This document shows, in pieces, positions 34,201-46,500 of a stretch of DNA of 64,000 bases. The stretch is from Isoetes taiwanensis. Its lineage: Eukaryota > Streptophyta > Lycopodiopsida > Isoetales > Isoetaceae. The notes under the pieces were generated by a model. That model made no database searches and was not told the DNA's origin. It worked only from the letters and a program-made list of their open reading frames with translations. The translations under genes and the position numbers were made by a program. The stretch is taken from NCBI GenBank assembly GCA_021234155.1, contig JAJEKV010000040.1, forward strand, positions 4,241,229-4,305,228, given 5' to 3'. Numbering within the stretch: the stretch's first letter is position 1; each line of letters opens with the position of its first letter.

Positions 34201-37200
34201 GCACAAATGGTCCCATAAAGAGAAGTATACTGAGTTTGAATTGACCATAGGACCTAATGCACTCACTGCTTTATTAACGCTAATTGCTGCTTTCAAGTGC
34301 CACTAATAGCTCACAAGTGATTGTGGCAACCATAGTAGGACGTCTTTAATCTCGAAATGTCTAGCCTATCAATCTATCAACAATACATTTCAGGATCACT
34401 GTCATAAACATCAATAGTTCCGCTATTAAAAATTTAAAATTGGCCAGTACGAATGGGCCTGCCCAACAGTAAAGAATTCCAAAAGTTTCTGCCCACACTA
34501 ACCATTTTCGAATCATCATAAAGCATAAAGCCAATCTATAAGGAAACTTAACCAATACTTACCACTGCGTATTTGCTGACTGGATACAAGGGACTGCTTT
34601 GGAACTGACCATCAGCCAGTTTGCTGAAGACTATGCTCTTAGAGCTAAGGGTCACACAAGATCCCAAAACAACTCTTATATCTTCACGTTAAGAATATTA
34701 CCAAGGAGGCAAAGAGGAGAAAGCTTTATGGATTTCCCTAAAGTGTTCAAGATGGTCACAAGAAGTTAGGTTTTTCAAAGCTTAAAGCCAAATGGACTTA
34801 TTTGTGTCATGCCAAAAATGTTCTTGGGCTTAAACTATCTGTGACGTGATGACCAGGGCCAACCTCATTCGGACCCTATATTGATGAGCTAGGAAATTTT
34901 TCAACTGCGTCATTCATAATTACTATTATTCACCTAACTCATATCCATCCATCTCCACTATAACCTAGGGATGCTATTGGGGTAGTTCAGGATCTCTTCA
35001 CATCAGCAGAGTTTAGGAGCAGTAGAAGAATATTAATAACATTTTTTCTTTTATTGCACAGTATTACGAAATGAGTGGAAGGTTCCCACTGAGATATTGT
35101 CTCTAGTAGAATCGAAGGATGCTATTGTGGCACGATACTGCGTAGGAGCAGTAGAAGTCAAGAATTGTTTTCTTTACTTGCCCAGTATTATGAAATACAT
35201 GGGAGGTTTCATCCTGAAATCTAAGCACATGGCAGCAAAATGGAAATGTCAAGCTTTTATGTCTATGAACTCAATCATCTTACTGGCAAGGCAGATCCAT
35301 GGCAAATCTTTCCAGAGGAAGAACTCCTCCTCTCGACAAATAAAACATTAAATCGTATAGTAGACCCTCTAGGTTTAGTGCCTATACCACGTTGATGATG
35401 TGCCCAGTTGGCAAAACTCACGTGTTGTTTCTTCTCCTTTGTATTTGACTTAATAGCTCCTCTTAAAACTAGGAATGATGTACCTATTTGTCCTCATAGA
35501 CCTTATCAGTCTCTCATAGACATAAAAAAAATCATTTTTCTGCTTGATATATACTGGAATGAAGGAAGGCCAAACTTTGGAAGTAGCCTCTTAAAGAGGT
35601 TCATGATGCCTGGGAAATGGTGCTCAATTCCATGAATTACCTGTTCAACTTGCGAGTCCTTGCAAGCCTTTGTTTTTGCTTTCTTTGACTTTTTGACAAT
35701 CGTTTTGATGAGAAATTCCAGAACTGGCTGCTATCTAATTACCTTGTCTCCTAGATGTTGGAACTTAGAAGAGATGTCAGAGATAGATGCTTTAGAGACA
35801 GAAAGTATGTGCTAATAAGATATAGGGTTGATGCATGTACCTTTGTTATTTGACTTGTAATGCAATTCACTATCTGAGCTGTCCATTTTTGCACTAAAAT
35901 GCTAGATTTCTAACTATGTGATTCAGGTTTTTGGGAAGTAATAATTTAACTGGGGAACTTCCGACAGAGCTTAGCAATCTTACAAGCCTCCAATATATGT
36001 AAGTATATATTTATGAGTAACAGTATTTACATGGTTTACTGGTCTCCTTGCTGATATGCCTACAGAGACCTTTCATACAACCAGCTATCTGGATCAGTTC
36101 CTACCTGGCTTAGCAGATCTAGCTTGAATGCGTATGCAAATCCTTAACTTTATCTTTGGTTTAGTTTGAATGAAGAATATAGCTGGACTAAATTTTGGTT
36201 GCTGGTGACAGGAACTTAATCTGGAACTTGTTCGACACGTCAAAATCGAACAGGCAAGTACTAATTCGATGCGACTTGGTCATGTTATTGACTGCTAAAT
36301 CATCTATATCTTCTTTCTCTTAATAAGCCTTGCTGCAACATCATTCAATTGTCTCGATACGAAGTCTCCTTGCACCAGAACTAAAACTGGCAAAAGTAAG
36401 CACTTGATGAATATAGAGGAGATGAAACACATATTTTATGATGTGAAATGCTTGCAGATACTAGATTCAGTATCAACTGCGGTGGCAATCTAATCGATTC
36501 ATATGATGATGACTCAGTTACCTTGGGGTATGCTAATGTTAGAATACATTCAAACAAACGCTGGGCGATCAGCACTATTGGCGACGTTGAAGACGACGGA
36601 TATTATTATATTCCCACAACATCTGACAGCGTTAATGTTTCTAAGGTTTTGGAAGGGTCTGCTGCTGAGGCATCAATTTATCAAACTGCACGGAGCTCTC
36701 CCAGCTCATTGAGGTACTTCGGTCTGGACATGGTGAATGGTAACTATTCTTTGGAGTTACATTTTGCAGAAATACAAATAAGTGCAAATCAATCAGAATG
36801 GCAAAGCACTGGGAAACGTCTTTTTGATATTTATATTCAGGTATCTTTTGTTAATTTAGATGACTAGTTCTTTATAATGACGATTATGATTTGTGAATAG
36901 GCCATGGGGCATCTTTAGGAAAAGGTGAAATCTGCAGCAATGATTTTTATAAAGAGAATTTATCCTGGATCTCTTATGCTTAGTCATAATCCTTGCCTTG
37001 CATACGCATGGCACACGTTTTGCCTTAATGCTACTACAGCTGACAAAGGTTTTTCTTTTTCTTATATGTAGTAGTCAAGCTTGACAAAGAACAGTTCTCT
37101 GGGTAGAGCAGTACCTCGTATTAATTTTGGAATTCATAATATTATATCAGCTGATGTGGATCTTGTCGTGATGGAGAAGGCAAACAGGTGTTTGATTCTA

Positions 37201-40200
37201 CCAGCTTCATCAAATATGCTAAACATGGATCTTAGGTTCGATTGTACATTCTAGTTACAAGAGATACTAACCAGCGAGCAAGCTCTTTGATAAGGACGGG
37301 TGCTGTTTTTTCCATTTTCTCGAGCTGATTTATAAGGCCAAGAGTTTTTGAAGGATTGAAACTGAAAGTCAGTCATGAGGCTTGGTCAAAATAAGTCGCA
37401 TACAAGACTGATCCAAGGGGAAACCAAGTCTGTTTCATTAAAACAAATGGAAGTGGAAGTTAAGATCTAGTATCGTCACACAAAGGCACAAAACCTTCAA
37501 GTTGGATCAAGCTTCAAGCTCAAGAAACTAAAGGCTGGGTTTACGAAGCTGAAGGAAAGGAAAAGGAGTCTCCTTGTCATTTCATGTCTATTGCAAAAAA
37601 TTATGCAAAAACTATTGAAAAGTCTGCTTAGATTAGTTTACAGCCGTAGATAGTTCAATCAGAAAGCAAAGGGATTTAACATGCAATAACCATATGACTG
37701 ATAAGGATTATTTTGTCTTTCACATGGTTTTAATTTATATGATGAGATGTATATGAAGTAACCAGAGGACTTTCTCTCTGAGGGGGTGAGAGTGTTTGAT
37801 GTGTAAACAAGCTCTACAGCAGTATTTTCTGTTATCGTGCTCTGGTTGATGCTTAAGGAAACTGTGAACCAACTAGTTTAACACCTTATGTCTTGGGATA
37901 TTAGTCTAGCAAGGATTGAGGCAGGCAGGTGAGGACCAGCTTAAAAAGTTTAATATGGCAAATTGCGAAGTTGTGAGACAGCCTATAGGGCTAGGTCGGG
38001 CGTTATCTACCGTTGACAAGCAGATGCCACTTTGAATTAGTCTCTTGAATGTGGCCTAGTCTATCTCGCTAACTTGAGGTTTCCGTGCAGTGGGCATGTT
38101 AAGGGTCTTCCTAATGCAGTCCCAATGGGAAACCGTGAAAACGGCTTCTTAACTTGAAGTGTACTCTCTTGAAGAACCTTTGCAACAAACAGATGGATTG
38201 ACTCTATTGCATAGATTTGACAATGCCAATTTTGAAGTGCTATTTGATACCCAATGCAGTAACACAGGTTATATCTTTGGCCTTGGAGGTTGGTTTAGTA
38301 AATGTCACTTAGTCTCCCTTTCAAGCTGAAGATGAATATAAGGTGATAACTACTGGCTTCGTTCCATTTCACTTAGAAAAACTTTTCTCATATCAAGCGT
38401 TGATATTGCAAGGCTTGTACGTCATTGAGATAATCAAAGGTCCAGCAAACGGTAAAGGCTTAAGCAAACGGTAAACGTCAACTTTCCGTCTTCCTTCCAA
38501 GCCCTGAGGCTGAGTACAAGGTTATAGCTATGCTGAATCCGCTCAACTTTATTTTTTCTCCATAAAAGCTATTAGGATTATATCCTAGTACCAAAGACCC
38601 AAGGGAAAAAACTGAGCTGATTTTCCTTTTCGTGCCATTTTGGCTTAGGGGTGTTAGAATCACATGTAAGCACAAAGCTGAGCTGTACTATATTACATGT
38701 ACTTATATAATCCTAATGGCTTTTATGGTCACCTATTTCTCCTGTTTTGCATCTCTTTTACATTCTGAAACTGAAGCATCTAGTAAGTTGTTTGGTTGAT
38801 CCCTTTATGTTTATTTTTGTAGGGAGAAAAGACCTATGAAAATTTTGACATTATGGACAGGGCAAATGGGTCTTTTAAGGCTTTGGTGGTGAAAAACACT
38901 GTTCAAGTGACACAGGGAGTCCTAGAGGTTCATCTTAAATGGTCAGAACAGGGCACATGCTGCATTCCCAAATCAAAGACATTTGGACCTCTCATCTCAG
39001 CTATAGTTGTCACACCCGGTATGCATGATATCCCTTGGTAGTTTGAATCCATTTGGTAGCAAGTGAATTTCCTAGTGAACTTTCTTTGTCATATCCCGAT
39101 AGAGGAGAAATATTCATAACAGAAAGGGTGGCTGAGCATATTGCCCAGTTATTAATTAAATAGTTATCTGGGCTAGACCTGCAAATGACATCATGATTAT
39201 ACCGATTGCACTGAGCAGACGTCAAGATCTTCTGTATCCTGCAGTTTTGTCCAAGCAGTCCAGCCAATTGGAATCCTTACTACTTAGAGACCGTCATATA
39301 TGGCAATCTGTGTCTAGCTTCGTGATCTGTGTAAATAAAATTCTGGCTGAGTTTATGAAATAATCCAAGTAAAAATTTAAACCTAGAATATAATTTGGGC
39401 CATTTTCCCTTTGGATAAATTACATTAAGATCACCCATTTTATCATCTGTCTTCCTCTATCTTCAGTCTTTATAATGCTAGAGAGAGAAGCATTTAATGT
39501 TTTCTAATATGAAGCCTTCTTATTTTTGCAGAGTTTGATGACTCAACTACATCCCGAGGAAGAATAATTGGTATAAGTGTAGCTGTTATAGGAGCAGTTG
39601 TTCTTGTTTGCTTAATTACCTTCTTCTGCTGGAGAAGGCGAAGACAGTTGCTGGCTGCCAAACAGGCAGAATACGAAGGTAAGATCCCACATATCAAATG
39701 TAAGAAATGAAGTCATGCCATGATGTTAAAATATTTTCTTTTTACTACAGACCTCAAGAGTATTGAAAACAAGCCAAATATATTTACATACAATGAACTA
39801 AAAGCCGCTACTAAGGGGTTTCATCAACAGAACAAGCTTGGTGAAGGCGGATTTGGAGCCGTTTATAAGGTATTCTGTATGTCACTAAAAACTCCAATTC
39901 CGTAGAAGTTGTGCCTTAGAGCTGTTGACTTTGCGTATCAGGGAGTTCTACCAGATGGTGCCCTCGTAGCTGTCAAAAAACTGTCATCAAACTCAGATAA
40001 ACAAGAGTTTATTAATGAAGTATCTGTGATCTCATCTGTAAAACATCGTAACTTGGTGAAATTGCTTGGATGCTGCTTTGAAGGAGATCACAGGATTCTA
40101 GTTTTGGAGTTTCTAGAAAATAACAGCCTTCAACAGGCATTGCTTGGTATTTGTTCCTTCCCAGTTATTCTCTAGTAATTCCAACTTAACATTCCATCAT

Positions 40201-41036
40201 TTTACAGGTCCACCTGATAGTAGGTTGGTTATAGATTGGCCAACAAGGTTCAATATTTGTGTGGAAATTGCAAAAGGCATTGCTTACCTTCATGAAGAAT
40301 CACTTCCGAGAATAATTCATCGGGATATTAAAGCTAGCAATATTCTTTTGGACAAGAAGCTGCATCCAAAGATTGCGGACTTTGGATTAGCAAAACTTTT
40401 TGCAGATGAACAAAGTCACATCAGCACTAGAGTCGCTGGAACAGTGTAAGCTCGCGTAAAAATTAGATTTCTCTTCTTGATTGCTTTGGACATTCCTAAA
40501 AGGGGCATATGGTTCTTGGTTCAAGTGGCTATTTATCTCCAGAATATGCGATGCGGGGTCAACTCACAGAAAAGGTAGATGTCTATGCCTTTGGAGTGCT
40601 TGCATTGGAGATAATTAGTGGCAGAAGCAATGTTGATCTTTCCCTACAGCTTGAGAAGGCTTATCTCTTGGAATGGGTGAGTGTGCTATCTTGATGAGAA
40701 CATTTCAGTGGCATGGGTAGACCCTAATGAGAATTTACTTTATAGATCAAGCAATTAAACAAGGAAAAGGCTCTTCTTCAAGTGATTGATCCAAATCTCA
40801 GGGATCAATATTCTGAAGAAGAGGCTATGACAATCATTGAAGCGGCCATCCTGTGCACGCATTCTTCTCCAAACAAACGCCCTACAATGTCAAAGGTTGT
40901 TGCTATGCTTACTGGATCTAGCACAACCGACTTCACATCAGAGTCTAGTATCAAAGGCATGGCAGGATTTAGTGCCACCATAAAGAAACGATTTGAGACT
41001 CTTGTATCACACAAAACAGAGGACATTACTACCTGA
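31211..41036 (+). CDS. LRR-malectin receptor-like Ser/Thr kinase, 24 exons
   Basis: A plasma-membrane receptor kinase of the LRR-VIII-2 type. Exons: 31211-31310, 31391-31583, 31668-31739, 31930-31998, 32093-32164, 32246-32317, 32771-32842, 33229-33300, 33370-33441, 33724-33801, 33875-33946, 34034-34105, 35927-35998, 36066-36131, 36212-36253, 36328-36395, 36458-36840, 38823-39018, 39532-39678, 39751-39869, 39942-40146, 40208-40445, 40526-40676, 40746-41036; 2994 nt, 997 aa. Order: signal peptide (residues 1 to about 27), Cys-containing cap, about 12 LRRs on 66-78-nt exons, malectin domain (about 422-614), transmembrane helix (about 625-647), kinase (about 690-960). Kinase hallmarks: GEGGFGAVY (694-702), VAVKK (Lys about 715), HRDIKASN (809), DFG (829), [14 protein letters not shown]. 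It is an RD kinase, expected active. The ligand is unknown. The intron at 36254 uses GC-AG. No lesion was seen. Confidence 0.95.
34106..35926 (+). other. Long kinase intron 12 with a local duplication
   Basis: This 1,821-nt intron lies between two 72-nt LRR exons; most introns in this gene are about 60-110 nt, with a minority running to several hundred. A direct duplication with a period of about 148 bp is visible (34969-35116 and 35117-35225), with shared text GGAGCAGTAGAAG and CAGTATTA(C/T)GAAAT. No coding domain is recognised. Confidence 0.6.
37900..38560 (+). mobile_element. Copia RT/RNase H relic in kinase intron 17
   Basis: Broken frames within the 1,982-nt intron (36841-38822) contain copia RNase H-like text. 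[10 protein letters not shown] and [12 protein letters not shown] are followed, after a frameshift, by [10 protein letters not shown] (about 38265-38350). A second, similar motif, [12 protein letters not shown], lies at about 38495-38530. Upstream, [18 protein letters not shown] (near 37970-38030) resembles the C-terminal copia RT region. The repeated RNase H motif suggests two overlapping or duplicated copies. It is in the sense orientation relative to the host gene and inactive. Confidence 0.6.
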
Positions 41037-42649
41037 GATGTCTAGAATGGCATCTGTAATTTTATTCGTTGATTTTGTTAGTTCTTCTAGTTATGGTACA
41101 TGTAAAGTACTACACATAGGTGCCACGCTTTGCCATGAAAAGGTTTGCTATTTTCCCCATTACTTCACGGGGAGAAATTATCTCTTGAATATTGCTTCCC
41201 ATACTTTCCTAACATGATCAGCTTCACTTGTCTGCATTTTTAGCACCTTTAGAAATACTTTTAGAAATGACCCATTGCAAAATAACTAAAATCATGGTAT
41301 TGCTGGTAGTGTAGTTAGCAAAACATGAAAGCATTGACATGCGAAAGTTCCAAAGTTCGTAAAAAAAAGAAAAAAACATGAACACTTCATATTTTTTAAC
41401 TTTTTTAATTATGAACGTCTATAAACTTTTAATTATTTTGTTTGGTATTTAGGGACCGTATTTCACGTATGGTTTTGCCTAGGTTTTGGGGGTGTATGTA
41501 TCTGAAATGGTATGTCCAGAGTATTTTTTTAGTGGGTTTGAGCTGCTTGCTGGCGAAAAAAAAGGAGGAATGTTCATTCCTTACTGATGCAGTGGCTATT
41601 CATTTGGATTTGTGTTCGCATGGTGCGAATTTAGAAGGAGATGGTTCTGAAGGAAAGGACCCGATTTGTTAGGGGATGGATAAGATAGCATGATGGTTTC
41701 TAATTTCGGCAGAGCAGGGGCGGGCCTTCTGAGTTTGGGTGTGTTTGCAGGCCGGTTGGGTTCTTGGAGAAGGTGGGCATGAAAGCAGATAGTCAGAGCT
41801 TTTGGCGATGGGCATTTTGATCTGCTACCATTTGCCACTTCCATTTGATCTACTGCCATTTGCCATTGCCATTTGATCTGCTGCCATTTGCCATTTGCCG
41901 CTGTGGCAACTTAGGAATCCATGCTCTGTTTTAATCAGAGCGCAGTTGGGTGCTCCTCATTTTGAACAAAAATCACTGCCTAAGGGCGTTGCATGGCAAA
42001 TGATCTGGGGTGAGGGGCTTGTTGTTGTGCCTTATATCAATTGGGAAAAACAATCCTACTTCTCCGTACAATTACGGACTATATAAAGGTTGCCTCCTTT
42101 TCATGGAAAATCACCTCCTCGGAAGGCTAAAAAACACACTCATCCAAATAGAAGAAAGAGTTTGCCATATTATCCAGAAAAAAGATCAGACGTTCTTCTG
42201 GTTCGTATTCATTCTTGTTCAACCATCTGTGGAGCAAGGTAGCCAACAAGTCATAAAAAGATTTGTGCATCGATGCTCTGTTTTTATTCCGGCCCAGAAT
42301 CATGCACAAACAGGGCCATCTGGGGAGATTTAACGGCCTATCAGTCTGCTCCCTGCTCTTTTTTAATCCTTCCTTAATCTCTACTCATTCTGGTGCTCTG
42401 TCTTGTGTTTTGCCAGCGACCGAGAGAGAGTCTGCCTGGTGGAGGCTTCATGGGCACGCTCTTTGGTGGTTTTTAGCTTTTTTTTTTTTTGGCTTCCAAC
42501 CATATGTTTAGTTTGGACCATTGGAAGTGGCAGGCGAATTGTTGACAAAAAATTCAATGGCCTTTGATTTTGCATGGAACACGGAATATTCCACAGATCA
42601 ATGGTCAGAAATCAAAGCTGCAAAAAAGACACATAAGGAATGAATAAAT
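41037..42649. other. Kinase 3' flank and gene-free DNA
   Basis: The 3' UTR of the kinase gene is expected here. Apart from a 28-bp minisatellite at 41813-41899, nothing is recognised. Several short frames on both strands lack protein-like character. Confidence 0.4.
41813..41899. repeat. 28-bp minisatellite, three copies
   Basis: Three adjacent copies of a unit close to ATTTGATCTGCTGCCATTTG followed by CCATTGCC are present, with one or two differences per copy; a shorter CCATTTG period is embedded within each. Confidence 0.85.
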
Positions 42650-43110
42650 ATGAAGATTAGTATGAGATAACATGATAATCTTCTAGCACTTTAAACATGA
42701 TATAAATTCTGGTAAGGGACCCGCAAAGAACACCAAAACCGGATATGCTTGTATTCATCACAGCAGCAATATACAATGTGTGGGAAAATCTAAATGGGGA
42801 GCTGACCATAGGAATAATGTCTAGCGCCCCATAAATGAAATAAGAAAATATGCAAAGGCAAGAGAGAGGACATTGGCGACAACTTCTCATCGGGATAAAA
42901 AACCTCGCCCTTTCGGGTTTTCGAGGAAAACCCTAATGAAAAATGGTCGCCAACGGCCTCGAGGATGCCTTGAAGAGCAAGATAGGAAAATGTTGAAGCC
43001 AGCCAAAACGCGCATCAACGCCATGGAATGTGTGAAACCTGGAAGAAAGGAAAAGTGCCTAGAAAGTACCCGTTAAACGTTAATAAAATAGGTACAACCA
43101 TGGCAGGCGA
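42650..43110 (-). mobile_element. Possible LINE 3'-UTR fragment with conserved hairpin
   Basis: The block around 42890-42935 (CCTCGCCCTTTCGGGTTTTC, then GAGG) closely resembles the hairpin block at 53230-53272 in the 3' end of a bona fide LINE fragment. It suggests this segment is also the 3' end of a related element on the - strand. No coding region is left. Confidence 0.4.
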
Positions 43111-43195
43111 GCATCCCCTAAGAAAATAGTCCCCAGAAAGTAAAAACACCCATTAGACATTAGGAACCGTAAACAAACATATATAGAAATAGAAA

Positions 43196-43353
43196 ACATC
43201 ACCGAGAGGTGAAAAAAGAAAAATAGCATCACCAACAGGTGAAAATCATCGAGCATGATCCAACGGGTGGGAAAATATAGATAGCATCACCCAGTGGGTA
43301 GAAAATAATTTGCATCAGCCATCAGGTGGAAAAAAGCATTACCAAACAGGTGG
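43196..43353. repeat. Degenerate hairpin minisatellite (CACC-N4-GGTG)
   Basis: Five to six units of 22-32 bp each start with (A)GCATCA and carry a small dyad: CACCGAGAGGTG, CACCAACAGGTG, TCCAACGGGTG, ACCCAGTGGGT, CCATCAGGTGG and ACCAAACAGGT. The loops vary, while the CACC/GGTG arms are kept or change together in one unit (ACCC/GGGT). Confidence 0.7.
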
Positions 43354-43507
43354 TCAGTATTTAACAGAAACATATACAAAATAGACGACAATAATCACCA
43401 TAGCAACGCCTAATGAGTGGAGGATAATGGAGGTAGTATCGAAAAGAAAATAAATATGAACATGAAACAAACTCAAAACTATATAAAAGGGCAGGTAGGG
43501 AGGGAAA

Positions 43508-43590
43508 CAATGGGCAAGGAAGAGACGCTGCTATGAGAAGACGCCGATAACCAACCCCCAGAATGAATAGTGCATATATAGATGCTCGTC
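43508..43590. repeat. Dispersed direct repeat, copy 1
   Basis: About 80 bp is shared with 49633-49712 at roughly 88% identity (GGCAAGGAAGAGA, GCCGATAACCAACC, CAGAATGAATAGTGCAT). It includes a TATATA-like box (GCATATATAGATGC); upstream, at 43482, lies a canonical CTATATAAAAGGG. The pair, 6.1 kb apart, could be remnants of LTRs or of a promoter-containing repeat. Confidence 0.75.
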
Positions 43591-46500
43591 CCTTCCTAGA
43601 ATGCCGATCCGATGGCTGGGATCGATGTCTATTCTGGTAAGGGACTCGCGAAGAATGGCCGACAACCAGAGAACTTCCTTTATATAAGCCATGCTGACGA
43701 GAAACATCAAGATATTGAGTTAGAGTCCAAATGATATAGCAAGAGTGAGAAGACGACGACTGCTGTTCGCCTGAGCACAACATGCAAAACTCCTTGGGCC
43801 GCTCCTACTGAGGCACGGTTACGACGAGACTGTGTGGGGGTAAGGCGAAGGTAAGATGATGGGGTAGGGTCGAAGGAGACGGTAAGGTAATGACGAAGGA
43901 TACAAAAAGGAACTTTTCTAAGCATAAATGTTACAGAATGAATGACAAGCACCAAAATAATGACAAATTGTAGAGCAATTTCTCGGAAAAAGGGCAACAA
44001 CATAACATAATTTAAGCTTAGGCAAAATATGAGAGAGGATGAATGCTGGGCCTGGGAAAAAATGCAACAAGAAATAAACATAGGGTGCAAGGTGAAGGTA
44101 AGGTTATGGTCAAGGATATAGGGGAGATGAAGGGCGAGAGTGCCAAGGTTAGAGCAGAATTCTTGAGGTTGACGATACGACAGTGTGGCTAGCGAGAACA
44201 AAGGATCCAAAAAAAGAAAAATCTGGACAAGGTTGCAATAAGAATGTAAACAACGTCAACGACAAGGATGGTGTCCATAGATCATGTCTGTAGTAAAAAA
44301 TGCCATGGAGTGTCAAACACAAATACGTCATAACCAGAAACATGAGAATCAAAGAGGATATATCCAATATAAACCCATGCCACAAAAAAGCATTGAAGTG
44401 CCAAATGCAAATAAGTCGTATGCACATAAAGCAAGTATAAAAGATGTGAAATGATATATGATAATGGGGTAAGGCTACAACCTAAAAACTGTAAAAAAAA
44501 CAACAAGACATACAATGTAAACTTAAAATTGACCAAATAAAATGTACTTGTAACAAAAATGTGTAATGCATTTGGAAAGCAATATGAAAATGTTAACTAA
44601 AAGAGAAAAGGTAGCTATGAATGAGATGTCAGAAAGAAATTTGATAGCATGCCGAAACCTATGAATAGATGCCCCAATATAAATAACACTTACCAAAACT
44701 GGAACGAGGTTGAGGTAAAGGTGGAGCCATGGGAGCACAAAGTCAAGAGGAAGGTCAAGAAGAAAAGTGAGATTGAAGGCAAATCAGATTCCTTAGCGAG
44801 GAGGTTCATAAAGTGCGAGGAATGTGCGAGAACAAGAATGGGAGCGCAAAGAAGATGAAGAGTAGACAAGGTGGGTTCAAGCTAGCATAATAGAAGCGAG
44901 CATTAATGCAGCTAATCAAGGACTAAATTTGACCAAATAAAACATATTTGTAACAACAAAAAATAAGTAAATGGCTTATATACAATTAACAAGTCACAAC
45001 AACATCATGCAATATCCAAGGAGACCCATCGCAAAATGTAGAAGGCAGGCGTATATGTACACAAATCGAAACAAAATACCAAATGCATACATGGCCATGA
45101 CGTGAATGCCATTTCCTGACCATGATGTGCATCTTGAAAATGCCAACCCACCTTGAATAAAATGAGATCTAACAAAAACAGTGAATCACTTGAAGTGTAA
45201 AAATCAAGACAACAATGAAAGGAGATAGGTTCAAAGTTCCAGACCAAAGAAAAACTCAAAGGTCTTAGGATCCATAAGAATATGATAAGAATCTCGATGG
45301 GCAAAAAGGGGTCTTGCCAAATGAAGGAGAATTGTACATCATAACAAAGAACAAGAAGAACCCCGAGTGCAAGAAATGACCTAAAAAAGATGACGATGTG
45401 ATAAAGATAAAACAACACATGTATTGTGCCAAAACAAAGGTTAACAAGCATCTAAAAAGAAGGGCTAAGAGGAGGATGATAAAAGGGAAGAAATTGTGAA
45501 GGCACCAAGATGAGGACCCCCATCAACCATGGGGCATGAACGACATCATGCAGGATCCCGTGTGCTGCTACTAACTGAAAGACATCGTGGATATAGTTAA
45601 AAGAGACCCAAGTTGAGAGAATGGTAAGATGGCGATGCTTGAAGGGAGGAGGTCAAAATGTGAAATCCAAGTCAAAGGTAAAAGTTACGGCCAAGGGTAT
45701 CGAGGAGAATGAGGTCGAGACTGCCAAGGTTCGGGTAGGAGTAACGAGGTGAGTCCAATAACCAAGTGATGAAATGGGTAATGGAAACACAACAACCACA
45801 TATTGTTATGTGGAAAATTATATCATGCCAAATCTAGATACAAAATAAGACAACTCATGATAAACATGTAAAGAACTTACTCGTGACAAATAACTGTAAC
45901 GCATATCTAGAGACGACAAATCCATAATATAACATATGAAGAGGTAAGGAGTACTAGGACAACAAAGGAAATGCTTTAAGACTTAAGTATGAAGCAAAAT
46001 GTCCAACAGAAGGTTAGCAAAACAGAAGAAGAATTTGCACCAAAATGTAGACCGATAATAGACAAATCCATTTCCAAATCTAGATGCAAAAAGTGACAAT
46101 CCAATACATGTATATATGGAAAATTGGTGTAGAAACACACTTGACATAGAGCCAATGGCCATAAACCTATAGAAAATATGTATAAGAAGCATGCAATGCA
46201 ACATGTGAAAACGCCAAATATAGATCACCGAAGAGAAGCAATATTAGACCCAGAATATAGAAAATGAAGAACTGGGCGAGCAACGAACTAAGAAAATATT
46301 CGACGAAACTCATCAAAAGAAAAGAAGGCATGCTCCCCTCTGATACTCAAAGCTCAATGTCCATAAGGCACACCATACATGTCCGCAAAGATAAAAAGTG
46401 AAGACAATCAATCCATAATCGACCATATACATATTATATCGATATAGCGTTATAAAAATCACTCTCATAAAAAATCAACGTAAGACAAGAAAGGAATTAC

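Noticed and set aside
43196-43353. CRISPR-like array
   Set aside because: Units are diverged and adjacent without unique spacers, and the genome is eukaryotic.
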